DNA from: Catenuloplanes atrovinosus
GTDB lineage: Bacteria; Actinomycetota; Actinomycetes; Mycobacteriales; Micromonosporaceae
Length of the DNA stretch: 64,000 nucleotides
Reading direction: 5' to 3'
Assembly: GCF_031458235.1 (NCBI RefSeq)
Contig: NZ_JAVDYB010000001.1
Coordinates: 4,175,001-4,239,000, forward strand
Shown: piece by piece, positions 34,996-42,373 of the stretch
Position numbering within the stretch: position 1 is the stretch's first letter
Layout: every line of letters begins with the position of its first letter
Made by a program: the position numbers and the translations under genes
Notes under the pieces: generated by a model
Database searches by the model: none
Told to the model about the DNA's origin: nothing
Seen by the model: only the letters and a program-made list of their open reading frames with translations

Positions 34996-36090
34996 TCACC
35001 GGTCCGGCGGCGCCGCGGGCAGCCGCACGGTGACGCACAGGCCGCCGTCCGCCCGCGGGCTGAGCGCGAGCGTGCCGTCGTGCGCGTGCACGATCGCGTT
35101 GACGATCGCCAGGCCCAGCCCGACGCCGGCGTGGTCCGCGCGGATGCGCTGCTCGGTGCCGCGCTGGAACGGCTCGGTCAGGGTGGCGGTGAGCGCGGGC
35201 GTGAGTTCCTTGCCGGTGTTCTCGACCGTCAGCGTCACGCTTTCCGGCCCGTCGCTCGTCGTCACCCAGACGTAGCCGTGCTCCGGCAGGTTGTGCACGA
35301 CCGCGTTCTGCACCAGGTTCGTGGTGAGCTGGAGCAGCAGCGTGGGCGAGCCGACGGTGTGCGCGATGTCGCCCGCGGTCTCGATGGTCGCGCCGTACTT
35401 CTCCGCCAGCGGCAGCAGCGTCTCCGCGGCCTGCTCCGCGACCAGCGACAGGTCCACCCGCTCCCGGGCGAAGGACCGCTGCTCCGCGCGGCTGAACAGC
35501 AGCAGCGCCTCGGTGAGCGCGATCGCCCGCGCGTTGACCGCGTAGAGCCGGTCGACCACCTCGCCGGTGGCGCTGTTCGGATCCTTGCGCGCCACGTCGA
35601 GCAGCGTCTGCATGATCGCCAGCGGTGTGCGCAGCTCGTGCGAGGCGTTGGCGGCGAATCGCCGGTGCTCCGCGACCAGCGCCTCCAGGCGGTCGAGCAT
35701 CAGGTCGAAGGCGTCGGCCAGCTCGCGGAACTCGTCGCCGCGACCGGGCAGCCGGAGGCGGTGCGAGAGCGAGCCGTCCGCGGCCGTGCGCGCCGCGTCC
35801 GTGATCCGGGTCAGCGGCGCGAGCATCCGGCCGGCCACGATCCAGCCGCCCACCAGCCCGAAGACCAGCAGGAACAGCAGCACCCCGGCGGCTCGCGGCG
35901 CGAACGTGCGCAGCGCTCCGGGCGGCGGGCCGGGCACGTGGCGCAGCAGGAACACCCACACGGCGGTCAGCAGCAGGCCCCCGGCCAGCAGCAGGAACCC
36001 GGCGTAGCTGAGGGTCAGCTTGAGGCGGACGCTCGCCCCGCGGGCTCTATCCAAGATCTCCTCCGCCACGCGCGGCCTCCGGCTGGGCAC
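34996..36090 (-). CDS. vanS: Membrane sensor histidine kinase, VanS-like
   Basis: A 364-aa sensor kinase with two transmembrane segments (about 25-50 and 66-90) enclosing a very short extracytoplasmic loop of roughly 15 residues. Then come HAMP, the phospho-acceptor box FAANASHELRTPLA (His151), and the ATPase boxes N (TNLVQNAVVHN) and G (HAGVGLGLAIVNAIVHAHDG). The short loop is typical of actinomycete VanS, which detects the glycopeptide itself. The GTG at 36090 overlaps vanR by 44 bp; GTG 36070 is an alternative start with a smaller overlap. It forms a vanR-vanS operon and is the only kinase in the window, so both VanR proteins may depend on it. Confidence 0.88.
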   Translation of the reverse strand: MPSRRPRVAEEILDRARGASVRLKLTLSYAGFLLLAGGLLLTAVWVFLLRHVPGPPPGALRTFAPRAAGVLLFLLVFGLVGGWIVAGRMLAPLTRITDAARTAADGSLSHRLRLPGRGDEFRELADAFDLMLDRLEALVAEHRRFAANASHELRTPLAIMQTLLDVARKDPNSATGEVVDRLYAVNARAIALTEALLLFSRAEQRSFARERVDLSLVAEQAAETLLPLAEKYGATIETAGDIAHTVGSPTLLLQLTTNLVQNAVVHNLPEHGYVWVTTSDGPESVTLTVENTGKELTPALTATLTEPFQRGTEQRIRADHAGVGLGLAIVNAIVHAHDGTLALSPRADGGLCVTVRLPAAPPDR

Positions 36091-36742
36091 TGATGCGGTA
36101 CCCTACGCCGGCCACGGTGGCGATGAGCCATGGTTCGCCGAGCCGCTTGCGCAGCGCGGAGACGGTGATCCGCACCGCGTTGGTGAACGGGTCGGCGTTC
36201 TCGTCCCAGGCGCGCTCCAGCAACTCCTTCGCGCTGACCACGCCCCCCTCCGCGGCGACCAGCACCTCCAGCACGGCGAACTGCTTGCGGGTGAGCGGGA
36301 CGTACCGCCCGTCCCGGTGCACCTCGCGGCGGAACGGGTCGAGCCGCAGGCCCGCTATCTCCCGCACCGGCGGCCGGTTGTAGGCGCGCCGGCGGTTGAG
36401 CGCCCGCAATCTGATCACGAGTTCGCGGAATTCAAACGGCTTGGTGACGTAGTCGTCCGCGCCCAGCTCGAATCCGGTCGCCTTGTCGTCGATCCGATCG
36501 GCGGCGGTGAGCATGAGAATGGGAATGCCGCTGCCGGAGGAGACGATTCGCTTGGCGATCTCGTCGCCGGACGGCCCGGGGATGTCGCGGTCCAGGACGG
36601 CGATGTCGTAGGCGTTGATGCTGAGCAGTTCGAGCGCGGTGTCGCCGTCGCCGGCGATGTCGGCCGCGATCGCTTCCAGGCGCAGCCCATCGCGGATCGC
36701 TTCCGCGAGATAGGGCTCGTCCTCGACGATCAACACACGCAC
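36047..36742 (-). CDS. vanR: OmpR-family response regulator VanR (copy 1, partnered with VanS)
   Basis: A 231-aa winged-helix response regulator. The receiver has the acidic pair EDE near residue 8, the phospho-acceptor Asp51 (AVLDRDIPG), and the lysine of YVTKPF near 100. The C-terminal domain has the PFTNAVRITVSALRKRLG recognition helix and ends with the VGYRI wing. The GTG start at 36742 matches the length of the second copy. The stop overlaps vanS, so the pair is co-transcribed. It is about 90 percent identical to the divergent copy 179 bp away. Confidence 0.92.
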   Translation of the reverse strand: MRVLIVEDEPYLAEAIRDGLRLEAIAADIAGDGDTALELLSINAYDIAVLDRDIPGPSGDEIAKRIVSSGSGIPILMLTAADRIDDKATGFELGADDYVTKPFEFRELVIRLRALNRRRAYNRPPVREIAGLRLDPFRREVHRDGRYVPLTRKQFAVLEVLVAAEGGVVSAKELLERAWDENADPFTNAVRITVSALRKRLGEPWLIATVAGVGYRISAQPEAARGGGDLG

Positions 36743-36766
36743 GCTCCGATGCTACGAGTCGGCTCA

Positions 36767-36790
36767 TATCGTCGGCCTATCGAAAACCGC
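36767..36790 (+). promoter_or_regulatory. Candidate VanR operator, vanR2 promoter
   Basis: TATCGTCGGCC (36767) is followed directly by TATCGAAAACC (36778), then GCATAC. It has the same layout as the sites before vanA and vanH. It lies in the divergent region between the two vanR genes and is oriented toward copy 2, which suggests autoregulation. Confidence 0.7.
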
Positions 36791-36920
36791 ATACGTGTCG
36801 ACAACATTACGCTGCGTGAGTGTCAGTGCACCGGAGCGCACGGAAACGCACCGGGGAAAGCCCCACCCCACGGACGGCGTCGAAGGTCGACGATTTGCGC
36901 TGACTCGTACCATTGGGCTC

Positions 36921-37610
36921 ATGCGTGTGCTGGTCGTCGAGGACGAACCCTACCTGGCGGAGGCGATCCGCGATGGGCTGCGTCTGGAGGCGATCGCGGC
37001 CGACATCGCCGGCGACGGCGACACCGCGCTGGAACTACTCAGCGTCAACGCCTACGACATCGCGGTCCTCGACCGGGGCATCCCCGGCCCGGGCCCGTCC
37101 GGTGACGAGATCGCCGAGCGGATCGTCGCCTCGCGCAGCGGCATCCCCATCCTGATGCTCACCGCGGCGGACCGGATCGACGACAAGGCCACCGGGTTCG
37201 AGCTGGGCGCCGACGACTACGTCACCAAGCCGTTCGAGCTGCGCGAGCTGGTACTCCGGCTGCGGGCGCTCAACCGCCGGCGCGCGCACAGCCGGCCGCC
37301 GGTGCGGGAGATAGCGGGCCTGCGGCTCGACTCGTTCCGCCGCGAGGTCTACCGGGACGGGCGGTACGTGGCGCTCACCCGCAAGCAGTTCGCCGTGCTG
37401 GAGGTGCTGGTCGCCAGCGAGGGCGGCGTGATCAGCGCGGAGGAGCTGCTGGAGCGCGCCTGGGACGGCAACGCCGACCCGTTCACCAACGCGGTCCGGA
37501 TCACCGTCTCCGCGCTGCGCAAGCGGCTCGGCGAGCCGCGGATCATCGCGACGATACCGGGCGTCGGCTATCGGATCGACATCGGCCAGGAGGCCGCCGA
37601 CCGCGGCTAG
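36921..37610 (+). CDS. vanR: OmpR-family response regulator, second VanR paralogue (no adjacent kinase)
   Basis: A 229-aa regulator nearly identical to VanR copy 1 (about 90 percent by hand alignment). The phospho-acceptor Asp51 is kept. The following loop reads DRGIPGPGPSGDE, a D-to-G change and a two-residue insertion compared with DRDIPGPSGDE in copy 1. The DNA-binding helix PFTNAVRITVSALRKRLG is unchanged, so both proteins should see the same operator. ATG 36921 is chosen by alignment with copy 1; the longer frame upstream has no family similarity and would run across the candidate operator's promoter. It points toward vanX and ends at a hairpin. It may be a functional orphan or a relic of a duplicated van locus. 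Confidence 0.9.
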   Translation: MRVLVVEDEPYLAEAIRDGLRLEAIAADIAGDGDTALELLSVNAYDIAVLDRGIPGPGPSGDEIAERIVASRSGIPILMLTAADRIDDKATGFELGADDYVTKPFELRELVLRLRALNRRRAHSRPPVREIAGLRLDSFRREVYRDGRYVALTRKQFAVLEVLVASEGGVISAEELLERAWDGNADPFTNAVRITVSALRKRLGEPRIIATIPGVGYRIDIGQEAADRG

Positions 37611-37629
37611 CGGGGGATCTCTCCCCCGC
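37610..37629. terminator. Hairpin between convergent vanR2 and vanX
   Basis: GCGGGGG (37610-37616) pairs with CCCCCGC (37623-37629) around a 6-nt loop, directly at the end of vanR2 and 15 bp before the vanX stop on the other strand. Confidence 0.6.
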
Positions 37630-37643
37630 CGCCGCGTCCCGCC

Positions 37644-38261
37644 TCAGCGCTGATTCGCGATGGGGAAGTCGAAGTACGTGTCGGGGTAGGGCTCGTCCCG
37701 CAGCGTGTAGTGCCACCACTCGCAGTCGTACCGGACGAATCCGCTCTCCTCCATGATGGAGCAGAGGTGTTCCCGGTTCTTCGTCTCGTCCGGCGTGATC
37801 CCCTCCGCGCCGTGGTGCGAGACCGGGTCCATCAGGTCGTAGTCGCCGCCCATCCAGACCACCTCGTTCGTGGCGAGGTCGTAGATGGTCAGGTCGACCG
37901 TGCTGCCGCGGCTGTGGCCGGACTTCGCGGCCACGTACCCCTGCTCGAACATCTGCGGACGGTCGATGTTCGGATAGTGGCGCGGCTTGCGCCGGCCGTC
38001 CTCCGGCTGCTCCGACCAGCGCAGGAAGCAGTCCACCGCGCGCTGCGGCCGGTACCCGTCCCAGAGCAGCAGGCCGAATCCGCGCGACTCGGCCTTCTCC
38101 TGCGCGCGGGCCAGCGCGGCACACAGCGCCTTGGTGCCGACGATCCGATTCACCTCGTACCCGTCCACCGGCTTGCCGGTGAAGTTGTCCCAGGTGGCGT
38201 ACTTGGCGTCCCAGCGAATTCCCGGTACGAGTTCGTCCACGAAGGCGAAGTCGTCATTCAT
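37644..38261 (-). CDS. vanX: D-Ala-D-Ala dipeptidase VanX
   Basis: A 205-aa zinc dipeptidase that destroys D-Ala-D-Ala so that only D-Ala-D-Lac precursors are used. All key VanX residues sit at their canonical numbers: Arg71 (WDGYRPQRAV), His116 and Asp123 (SGHSRGSTVDLT), Glu181 and His184 (CEWWHYTL). The ATG at 38261 follows GGGAGAC. The gene is 45 bp downstream of vanH, so the two form an operon. The ligase that normally lies between vanH and vanX is absent here. Confidence 0.96.
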   Translation of the reverse strand: MNDDFAFVDELVPGIRWDAKYATWDNFTGKPVDGYEVNRIVGTKALCAALARAQEKAESRGFGLLLWDGYRPQRAVDCFLRWSEQPEDGRRKPRHYPNIDRPQMFEQGYVAAKSGHSRGSTVDLTIYDLATNEVVWMGGDYDLMDPVSHHGAEGITPDETKNREHLCSIMEESGFVRYDCEWWHYTLRDEPYPDTYFDFPIANQR

Positions 38262-38306
38262 CGGTCGTCTCCCGGCAGGGTCATCGGCACGATTCCGGCG
38301 CGCAGC

Positions 38307-39350
38307 CTAGCCACGCTGCTCGCCGCTGGCGAAGCTCACACAATTGATCAGGCTGTTCTCGACGGTGTCGCTGAGCGCGTGATCGGTGTAATAGGCCGTG
38401 TGCGGGCTGATCAGCACATTCGGCATTTCCTGCAGCCGCAGCAACGCCTTGCTCTCGATCGGGTTGTTCCGCCGATCGGTGTAAAATATACCCTCTTCGC
38501 CCTCGATGACGTCCAGCGCCGCGCCGCCGAGCCGCCCGCTCTCCAGCGCCGCGAGCAGCGCCTCGGTGTCGATCAGCGGGCCACGCCCGGTATTGATGAT
38601 GAACGCGCCGTCCTTCATCCCCGCGATCCGCTGCGCGTTGATGAGATGGTGCGTGTCCGCGGTGAGCGGCGTGTGCAGCGTGACGATGTCGCTCTCCCGC
38701 AGCAATTCGTCCAGCGGCACGTAGGGGGCGACGGAGACGTCCCGCCGGCTGTCGCAGGCCAGCACGCGGCAGCGGAAGCCGGCCAACCGGTCGATCACGG
38801 CCGAGCCGATCCGGCCGGTGCCGACCACGCCGACGGTCAGGTCGCGCAGCTCCCGCCCGCGCGTGTCGCTCAGCCGGTAGTCATGGGCGTCGGTGCGGCG
38901 AACCATGGCCTTCGCGTGGCGGACGGCCATCAGCATCATCATGAGCGTGAAGTCGGCCACGCTGTCCGGCGAGTACGCGACGTTGCCGACGGAGATGCCG
39001 ACGCTCTTCGCGTACGCCACGTCCAGGTGGTTGTACCCGATGCTGCGCGTCGAGATGTACTCCACACCGGCCCGGCTCAGCGCCAGCAGCGTGTCGTTGG
39101 TGATCCGGGTCTTGTGCCCGACGCTGATGCACCGGTTCCCGGCAGCCAGATCGACGTTGGCCTCGGAGACCGCCGCCTCCGTGATCGTCGGCCGCACGCC
39201 GAAGCGCGGTGCCAGCTCACGGAACAAGACGGCCTCGTCCTGGCCGCATCCGTACATGGTGATCCCCGTCGTCTCGGCGACGGAGGCGGACGACGACGTC
39301 AGCGATCCGGTGCGGGAGGCCGCCGTTGGTGCTGGTTCGCTGTAACCCAT
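38307..39350 (-). CDS. vanH: D-lactate dehydrogenase VanH
   Basis: A 347-aa 2-hydroxyacid dehydrogenase that reduces pyruvate to D-lactate for the VanA-type ligase. Motifs: SVGHKTRI, STRSIGYNHLD, NVAYSPDSVADF, the Rossmann motif VGVVGTGRIGSAVIDRL, NTGRGPLIDT, ALDVIEGEEGIF and the catalytic-His segment LISPHTAYYT. The first 31 residues before MYGCGQDEAV are an N-terminal extension relative to enterococcal VanH. ATG 39350 is kept because the candidate VanR operator and promoter lie just upstream. It is the first gene of the vanH-vanX operon. Confidence 0.95.
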   Translation of the reverse strand: MGYSEPAPTAASRTGSLTSSSASVAETTGITMYGCGQDEAVLFRELAPRFGVRPTITEAAVSEANVDLAAGNRCISVGHKTRITNDTLLALSRAGVEYISTRSIGYNHLDVAYAKSVGISVGNVAYSPDSVADFTLMMMLMAVRHAKAMVRRTDAHDYRLSDTRGRELRDLTVGVVGTGRIGSAVIDRLAGFRCRVLACDSRRDVSVAPYVPLDELLRESDIVTLHTPLTADTHHLINAQRIAGMKDGAFIINTGRGPLIDTEALLAALESGRLGGAALDVIEGEEGIFYTDRRNNPIESKALLRLQEMPNVLISPHTAYYTDHALSDTVENSLINCVSFASGEQRG

Positions 39351-39389
39351 GGCGGACAGTCAAGGGAGCACGGTGTTGCCAGCACGTAT

Positions 39390-39413
39390 GAGGTTTTTGA
39401 TATGCCCACGATA
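39390..39413 (-). promoter_or_regulatory. Candidate VanR operator, vanHX promoter
   Basis: On the minus strand TATCGTGGGCA (from 39413) is followed by TATCAAAAACC (from 39402), then TCATAC. This is the third copy of the 11-bp direct repeat. It begins 63 bp before the vanH ATG, the expected activation distance. The downstream flank CAACACCG is also shared with the vanA promoter. Confidence 0.72.
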
Positions 39414-39419
39414 TGTGCG

Positions 39420-40364
39420 TCAGCGTTCCCGCCACATGGCGCGCAGCGACTCCGCCAGGCCGTGCTCCGGGGTCCAGCCCAGCACGTCCGCGGCGCGCCG
39501 GACGTCCGCCTGGATCCAGTCGCCGCCCACGCTGCGCACCGCGCTGCCGTCGTCGTAGAGCGCGCCCTCGGGCAGCCCGGCCGCCTCGGTCAGCGCGCGG
39601 ATCACGTCCGCGATCGGCACCGCGGCGCCGCTGCCGATGTTGAACGCCTGACCGGTGGCGGTGGAGGCGAGCGCACGGCTCACCGCCGCGGCCACGTCCC
39701 GCACGTCCACGAAGTCGCGGCGCGCGTCGGCCACGCCCATGCCGACGCGCTCGCCGCCGGCCGCGGCGCGGGCCCGCGCCAGCAGCTTGCCCGGCAGGCC
39801 GGCCGGGGAGGGATGCGGCCCGGTCACGTTCGTCAGCCGGAGCACGACGCCGTCGATCCGGCCGGACCGGGCCGCGTCCAGCACCGCGGTGGAGCCGCCG
39901 AGCTTGCTGCGGGCGTAGTCGCCGGCCGGGCGCGGCGCGGCGTCCTCGTGCACGGATACGCCGGGCGGCACCGGGCCGTACTCGTGGATGGTGCCGAGGT
40001 GGACCAGCCGCGGGCGCCAGGGCACCGCGGCGATCGCGTCGACCAGCCGGCGCACCGCGCGCACGTTCGTCTCGATCAGGTGCTCCGCCGGGTGGTCCCA
40101 GCCGTCCGAGGTGTTGGCGCCGTCCGTGGCGTTGACCACCGCGCCGATCCGCTCGTCGCACAGCAGCGCGGTCAGCCGTGGCACGTCCGCGGCGGCGACG
40201 TCCATCCGCAGGAACCGGCCGGCGTCCGGCACCGCGGTCGCGTGCCGCGCCACGGCCAGCACGGTCCACCCGTCCCGGCGCAGCCGCGCGCAGACGTGCC
40301 GGCCGATCGAGCCGGTGCCGCCCAGCACCACCACGCGCCGGCCGGTGCCGAGTTCGCGATCCAT
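39420..40364 (-). CDS. evaE: NDP-sugar 4-ketoreductase, evaE-like
   Basis: A 314-aa extended short-chain dehydrogenase. It has the NAD(P) loop VVLGGTGSIGRHV near the N-terminus, the YARSK active-site motif near residue 160, and VLRLTNVTGPHP. EvaE-type enzymes reduce C-4 in the last step of TDP-epivancosamine or eremosamine synthesis. ATG 40364 is chosen; GTG 40370 is also possible. It is separated from the other sugar genes by the NRPS and van blocks and lies 70 bp upstream of vanH on the same strand. It is the last gene on the right that clearly belongs to the antibiotic cluster. Confidence 0.85.
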   Translation of the reverse strand: MDRELGTGRRVVVLGGTGSIGRHVCARLRRDGWTVLAVARHATAVPDAGRFLRMDVAAADVPRLTALLCDERIGAVVNATDGANTSDGWDHPAEHLIETNVRAVRRLVDAIAAVPWRPRLVHLGTIHEYGPVPPGVSVHEDAAPRPAGDYARSKLGGSTAVLDAARSGRIDGVVLRLTNVTGPHPSPAGLPGKLLARARAAAGGERVGMGVADARRDFVDVRDVAAAVSRALASTATGQAFNIGSGAAVPIADVIRALTEAAGLPEGALYDDGSAVRSVGGDWIQADVRRAADVLGWTPEHGLAESLRAMWRER

Positions 40365-40422
40365 GCGCACCCCCGCTCAGGTCTGGGCCCACGGTAGGGG
40401 CGGGCCGGCGCGGGGGGCCAGC

Positions 40423-40451
40423 GTCCAACCCCGGGCCGGCGAACCTTAGGG
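40423..40451. promoter_or_regulatory. Possible degenerate StrR/Bbr site upstream of evaE
   Basis: GTCCAA at 40423-40428 is followed after exactly 17 bp by TTAGGG, which keeps four of six bases of TTGGAC. The position 59 bp upstream of the evaE start makes it a weak candidate operator. Confidence 0.3.
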
Positions 40452-40485
40452 AACCTTTAGGGCGGCGACCTCTGGCTTCGATCTG

Positions 40486-40498
40486 TTAAGAGTCTTAA
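40486..40498. promoter_or_regulatory. AT-rich palindrome upstream of the chitinase
   Basis: TTAAGAGTCTTAA is a perfect 13-bp palindrome around a central G, in the only AT-rich stretch of the 183-bp gap before the chitinase. It may be a repressor site or part of the promoter. It does not resemble a DasR box. Confidence 0.4.
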
Positions 40499-40547
40499 TA
40501 ATTGGCGAACCCCAATACCTCCGGCTCCCCCACTGGAGAAGATCGCC

Positions 40548-41729
40548 ATGAAGCTCAACCGGAAGTTCGCGGCCGCGCTGGTCGTGGCCCTCACCGGAAC
40601 CGGGATGGGCGCCTCGCTGGCGCTCGCCCCCGGCGCCTCCGCCGCCGTCGCCTGCGCCCCGGCCTGGAGCGCGTCCGCCGTCTACGTCAAGGACAACACC
40701 GTCTCGTACGCGTCCCGCAACTACACCGCGAAGTGGTGGACGCAGAACGAGGTCCCGACCGCCAGCGGCCAGTGGGGCGTCTGGGCCGACAACGGCGCGT
40801 GCGGCGGCACCACCCCGCCGACCACCCCGCCGGTCACGCCGCCGCCCACCACCGGCACCAAGATGGCGTCCGCGCCGTACATCTACCCCGGCTGGGGCAA
40901 CCCGCCGGCGCCGGCGACCGTGATGAACGCGACCGGGATCAAGGCGTTCACCATCGCGTTCGTGCTGGCCAACGGCTGCAATCCGGTGTGGGACGGGGAG
41001 AGCGGGCTGACCGGCGGCGTGCACGCCAGCACGATCGCGGCGATCCGGGCGGCCGGTGGCGACGTCGTACCGTCGATCGGCGGCTGGAGCGGCAACAAGC
41101 TCGGCCCGAACTGCGCCACGCCGGAGGCGCTGGCCGGCGCGTACCAGAAGGTGATCGACGCGTTCGGCCTCAAGGCGATCGACATCGACATCGAGAACAC
41201 GGACGAGTTCGAGAACTACACGGTCCAGGACCGCATCCTGGGCGCACTGAAGATCATCAAGCGGAACAACCCGTCGGTGAAGACGATCCTCACCTTCGGC
41301 ACCACGCCGACCGGCCCCAACGTGCACGGCATCCGCCTGATCAACCAGGCCCGGGCGCTCGACGCGAACATCGACATCTTCACGCAGATGCCGTTCGACT
41401 TCAACGGCGGCGCGGACATGTACGCCAGCACCGTGGGCGCCTCCGAGGGCCTGAAGAAGCAGCTCAAGACCACGTTCGGCTGGACCGACGCGCAGGCGTA
41501 CTCACGGATGGGCATCTCCGGCATGAACGGCCTGTCCGACCAGCAGGAGCTGACCACGGTCGAGACCTGGACCCGCATCCGCGACTACGCGAAGGCCAAC
41601 AACCTCGCCCGCTTCACGTTCTGGGCGGTCAACCGCGACCGCGGCTGCGCCGGCGGCGGCGTCGTCTCCCACTGCAGCGGCATCGACCAGTCCGACTGGG
41701 CCTTCACCAAGGTCAGCGCCGGGTTCTGA
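40548..41729 (+). CDS. Secreted chitinase: CBM5/12 plus GH18
   Basis: A 393-aa secreted protein. Residues 1 to about 33 are a Sec signal peptide ending near GASAAVA. Residues 35-82 form a small chitin-binding module (CAPAWSASAVYVKDNTVSY, KWWTQNEVP, WGVWADNGACGG). A Pro/Thr linker leads into a GH18 barrel with SIGGWSGNKLG and the catalytic strand IDIDIENTDEF (general acid Glu216). The first Asp of the full DxxDxDxE motif is replaced by Lys, as in some bacterial GH18 enzymes of this short type. ATG 40548 follows GGAGAAG. It ends at a very strong hairpin. It is probably unrelated to the antibiotic cluster. Confidence 0.92.
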   Translation: MKLNRKFAAALVVALTGTGMGASLALAPGASAAVACAPAWSASAVYVKDNTVSYASRNYTAKWWTQNEVPTASGQWGVWADNGACGGTTPPTTPPVTPPPTTGTKMASAPYIYPGWGNPPAPATVMNATGIKAFTIAFVLANGCNPVWDGESGLTGGVHASTIAAIRAAGGDVVPSIGGWSGNKLGPNCATPEALAGAYQKVIDAFGLKAIDIDIENTDEFENYTVQDRILGALKIIKRNNPSVKTILTFGTTPTGPNVHGIRLINQARALDANIDIFTQMPFDFNGGADMYASTVGASEGLKKQLKTTFGWTDAQAYSRMGISGMNGLSDQQELTTVETWTRIRDYAKANNLARFTFWAVNRDRGCAGGGVVSHCSGIDQSDWAFTKVSAGF

Positions 41730-41742
41730 GAACCGGATCACG

Positions 41743-41779
41743 AGCGGTTCCGGGGGTACGGCGTACCCCCGGAACCGCT
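41743..41779. terminator. Strong terminator hairpin after the chitinase
   Basis: AGCGGTTCCGGGGGTACG (41743-41760) and its exact reverse complement (41762-41779) flank a single G, followed by TTCTC. It lies between convergent genes and probably acts in both directions. Confidence 0.85.
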
Positions 41780-41782
41780 TTC

Positions 41783-42247
41783 TCATGGCGCCGGAACGGC
41801 CGCCGCCGCCAGGTGCGCGTTCTCCTGGTGGGCCGCGGTGAGCCGCACCCGGCTGAGGCGCCAGCCGTCCGGCGTGCGGACCGCCTCGTCGTCGTAGAAG
41901 CCGACCACCAGCCAGCGGTCCGGACCGTCACCGGCCACCTCGCCGGGCACCCAGTGCTCGGCGCGCACGTGCGCGTGGATCGTCGCGCGGTCGCCGTCGA
42001 TCTCGACGACGTGGCCGGTGATGGCGTGGTGCGTCGCGGTGAACACGCCGAACGCGCCACGGAGGATCTCGAGGTAGTCGGAGAGCGGCACCGTCATCGG
42101 CGGCACCCCGGCCACGGACTCGAAGTCGAGCGCGATCGGATCGGTGAAGACCCGGCCGGGCAGGTCGGTGAAGTCCCGCAGGTCAGCTATGTCGGCGTAT
42201 CGGCTCAGCAACTCGATGAGCTCGGCGCGGTCGGTGAGCGCGTTCAT
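41783..42247 (-). CDS. SnoaL/NTF2-like protein
   Basis: A 154-aa single-domain protein of the SnoaL_4/NTF2-like fold: an N-terminal helix (MNALTDRAELIELLSRYADIAD), then beta strands THHAITGHVVEIDGDRA and WLVVGFYDDEAVRTPDGWRLS. The class includes hydroxylating, dehydratase-like and ligand-binding proteins, so no function is assigned. ATG 42247. It is expressed from a short promoter region with two similar 14-bp imperfect palindromes. Confidence 0.75.
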   Translation of the reverse strand: MNALTDRAELIELLSRYADIADLRDFTDLPGRVFTDPIALDFESVAGVPPMTVPLSDYLEILRGAFGVFTATHHAITGHVVEIDGDRATIHAHVRAEHWVPGEVAGDGPDRWLVVGFYDDEAVRTPDGWRLSRVRLTAAHQENAHLAAAAVPAP

Positions 42248-42271
42248 CGCACGGCGTCCTCTCCTGGTTTA

Positions 42272-42307
42272 ACGACAACCTGTCGCAAAGATTACGACAC
42301 ATCGTCG
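42272..42307. promoter_or_regulatory. Pair of 14-bp imperfect palindromes
   Basis: ACGACAACCTGTCG (42272-42285) and ACGACACATCGTCG (42294-42307) are two related dyads 22 bp apart, in the promoter of the SnoaL-like gene. They may be two sites for one dimeric repressor. Confidence 0.35.
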
Positions 42308-42373
42308 CGAAAGGCCAGGAGCCAGTGCGCGCCGGCCCGGTCTCGAGCACGGTGCCGACCGTGCGGGGCAGCA

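Noticed and set aside
36795-36920. An upstream extension of vanR2 giving a 271-aa protein
   Set aside because: Copy 1 of VanR starts at the MRVL position, the extra residues have no family similarity, and the extension would begin within the VanR operator and promoter flank.
37710-40397. A long plus-strand frame covering vanX, vanH and evaE
   Set aside because: The opposite strand encodes three clear enzymes with all catalytic residues; the plus frame is a shadow.
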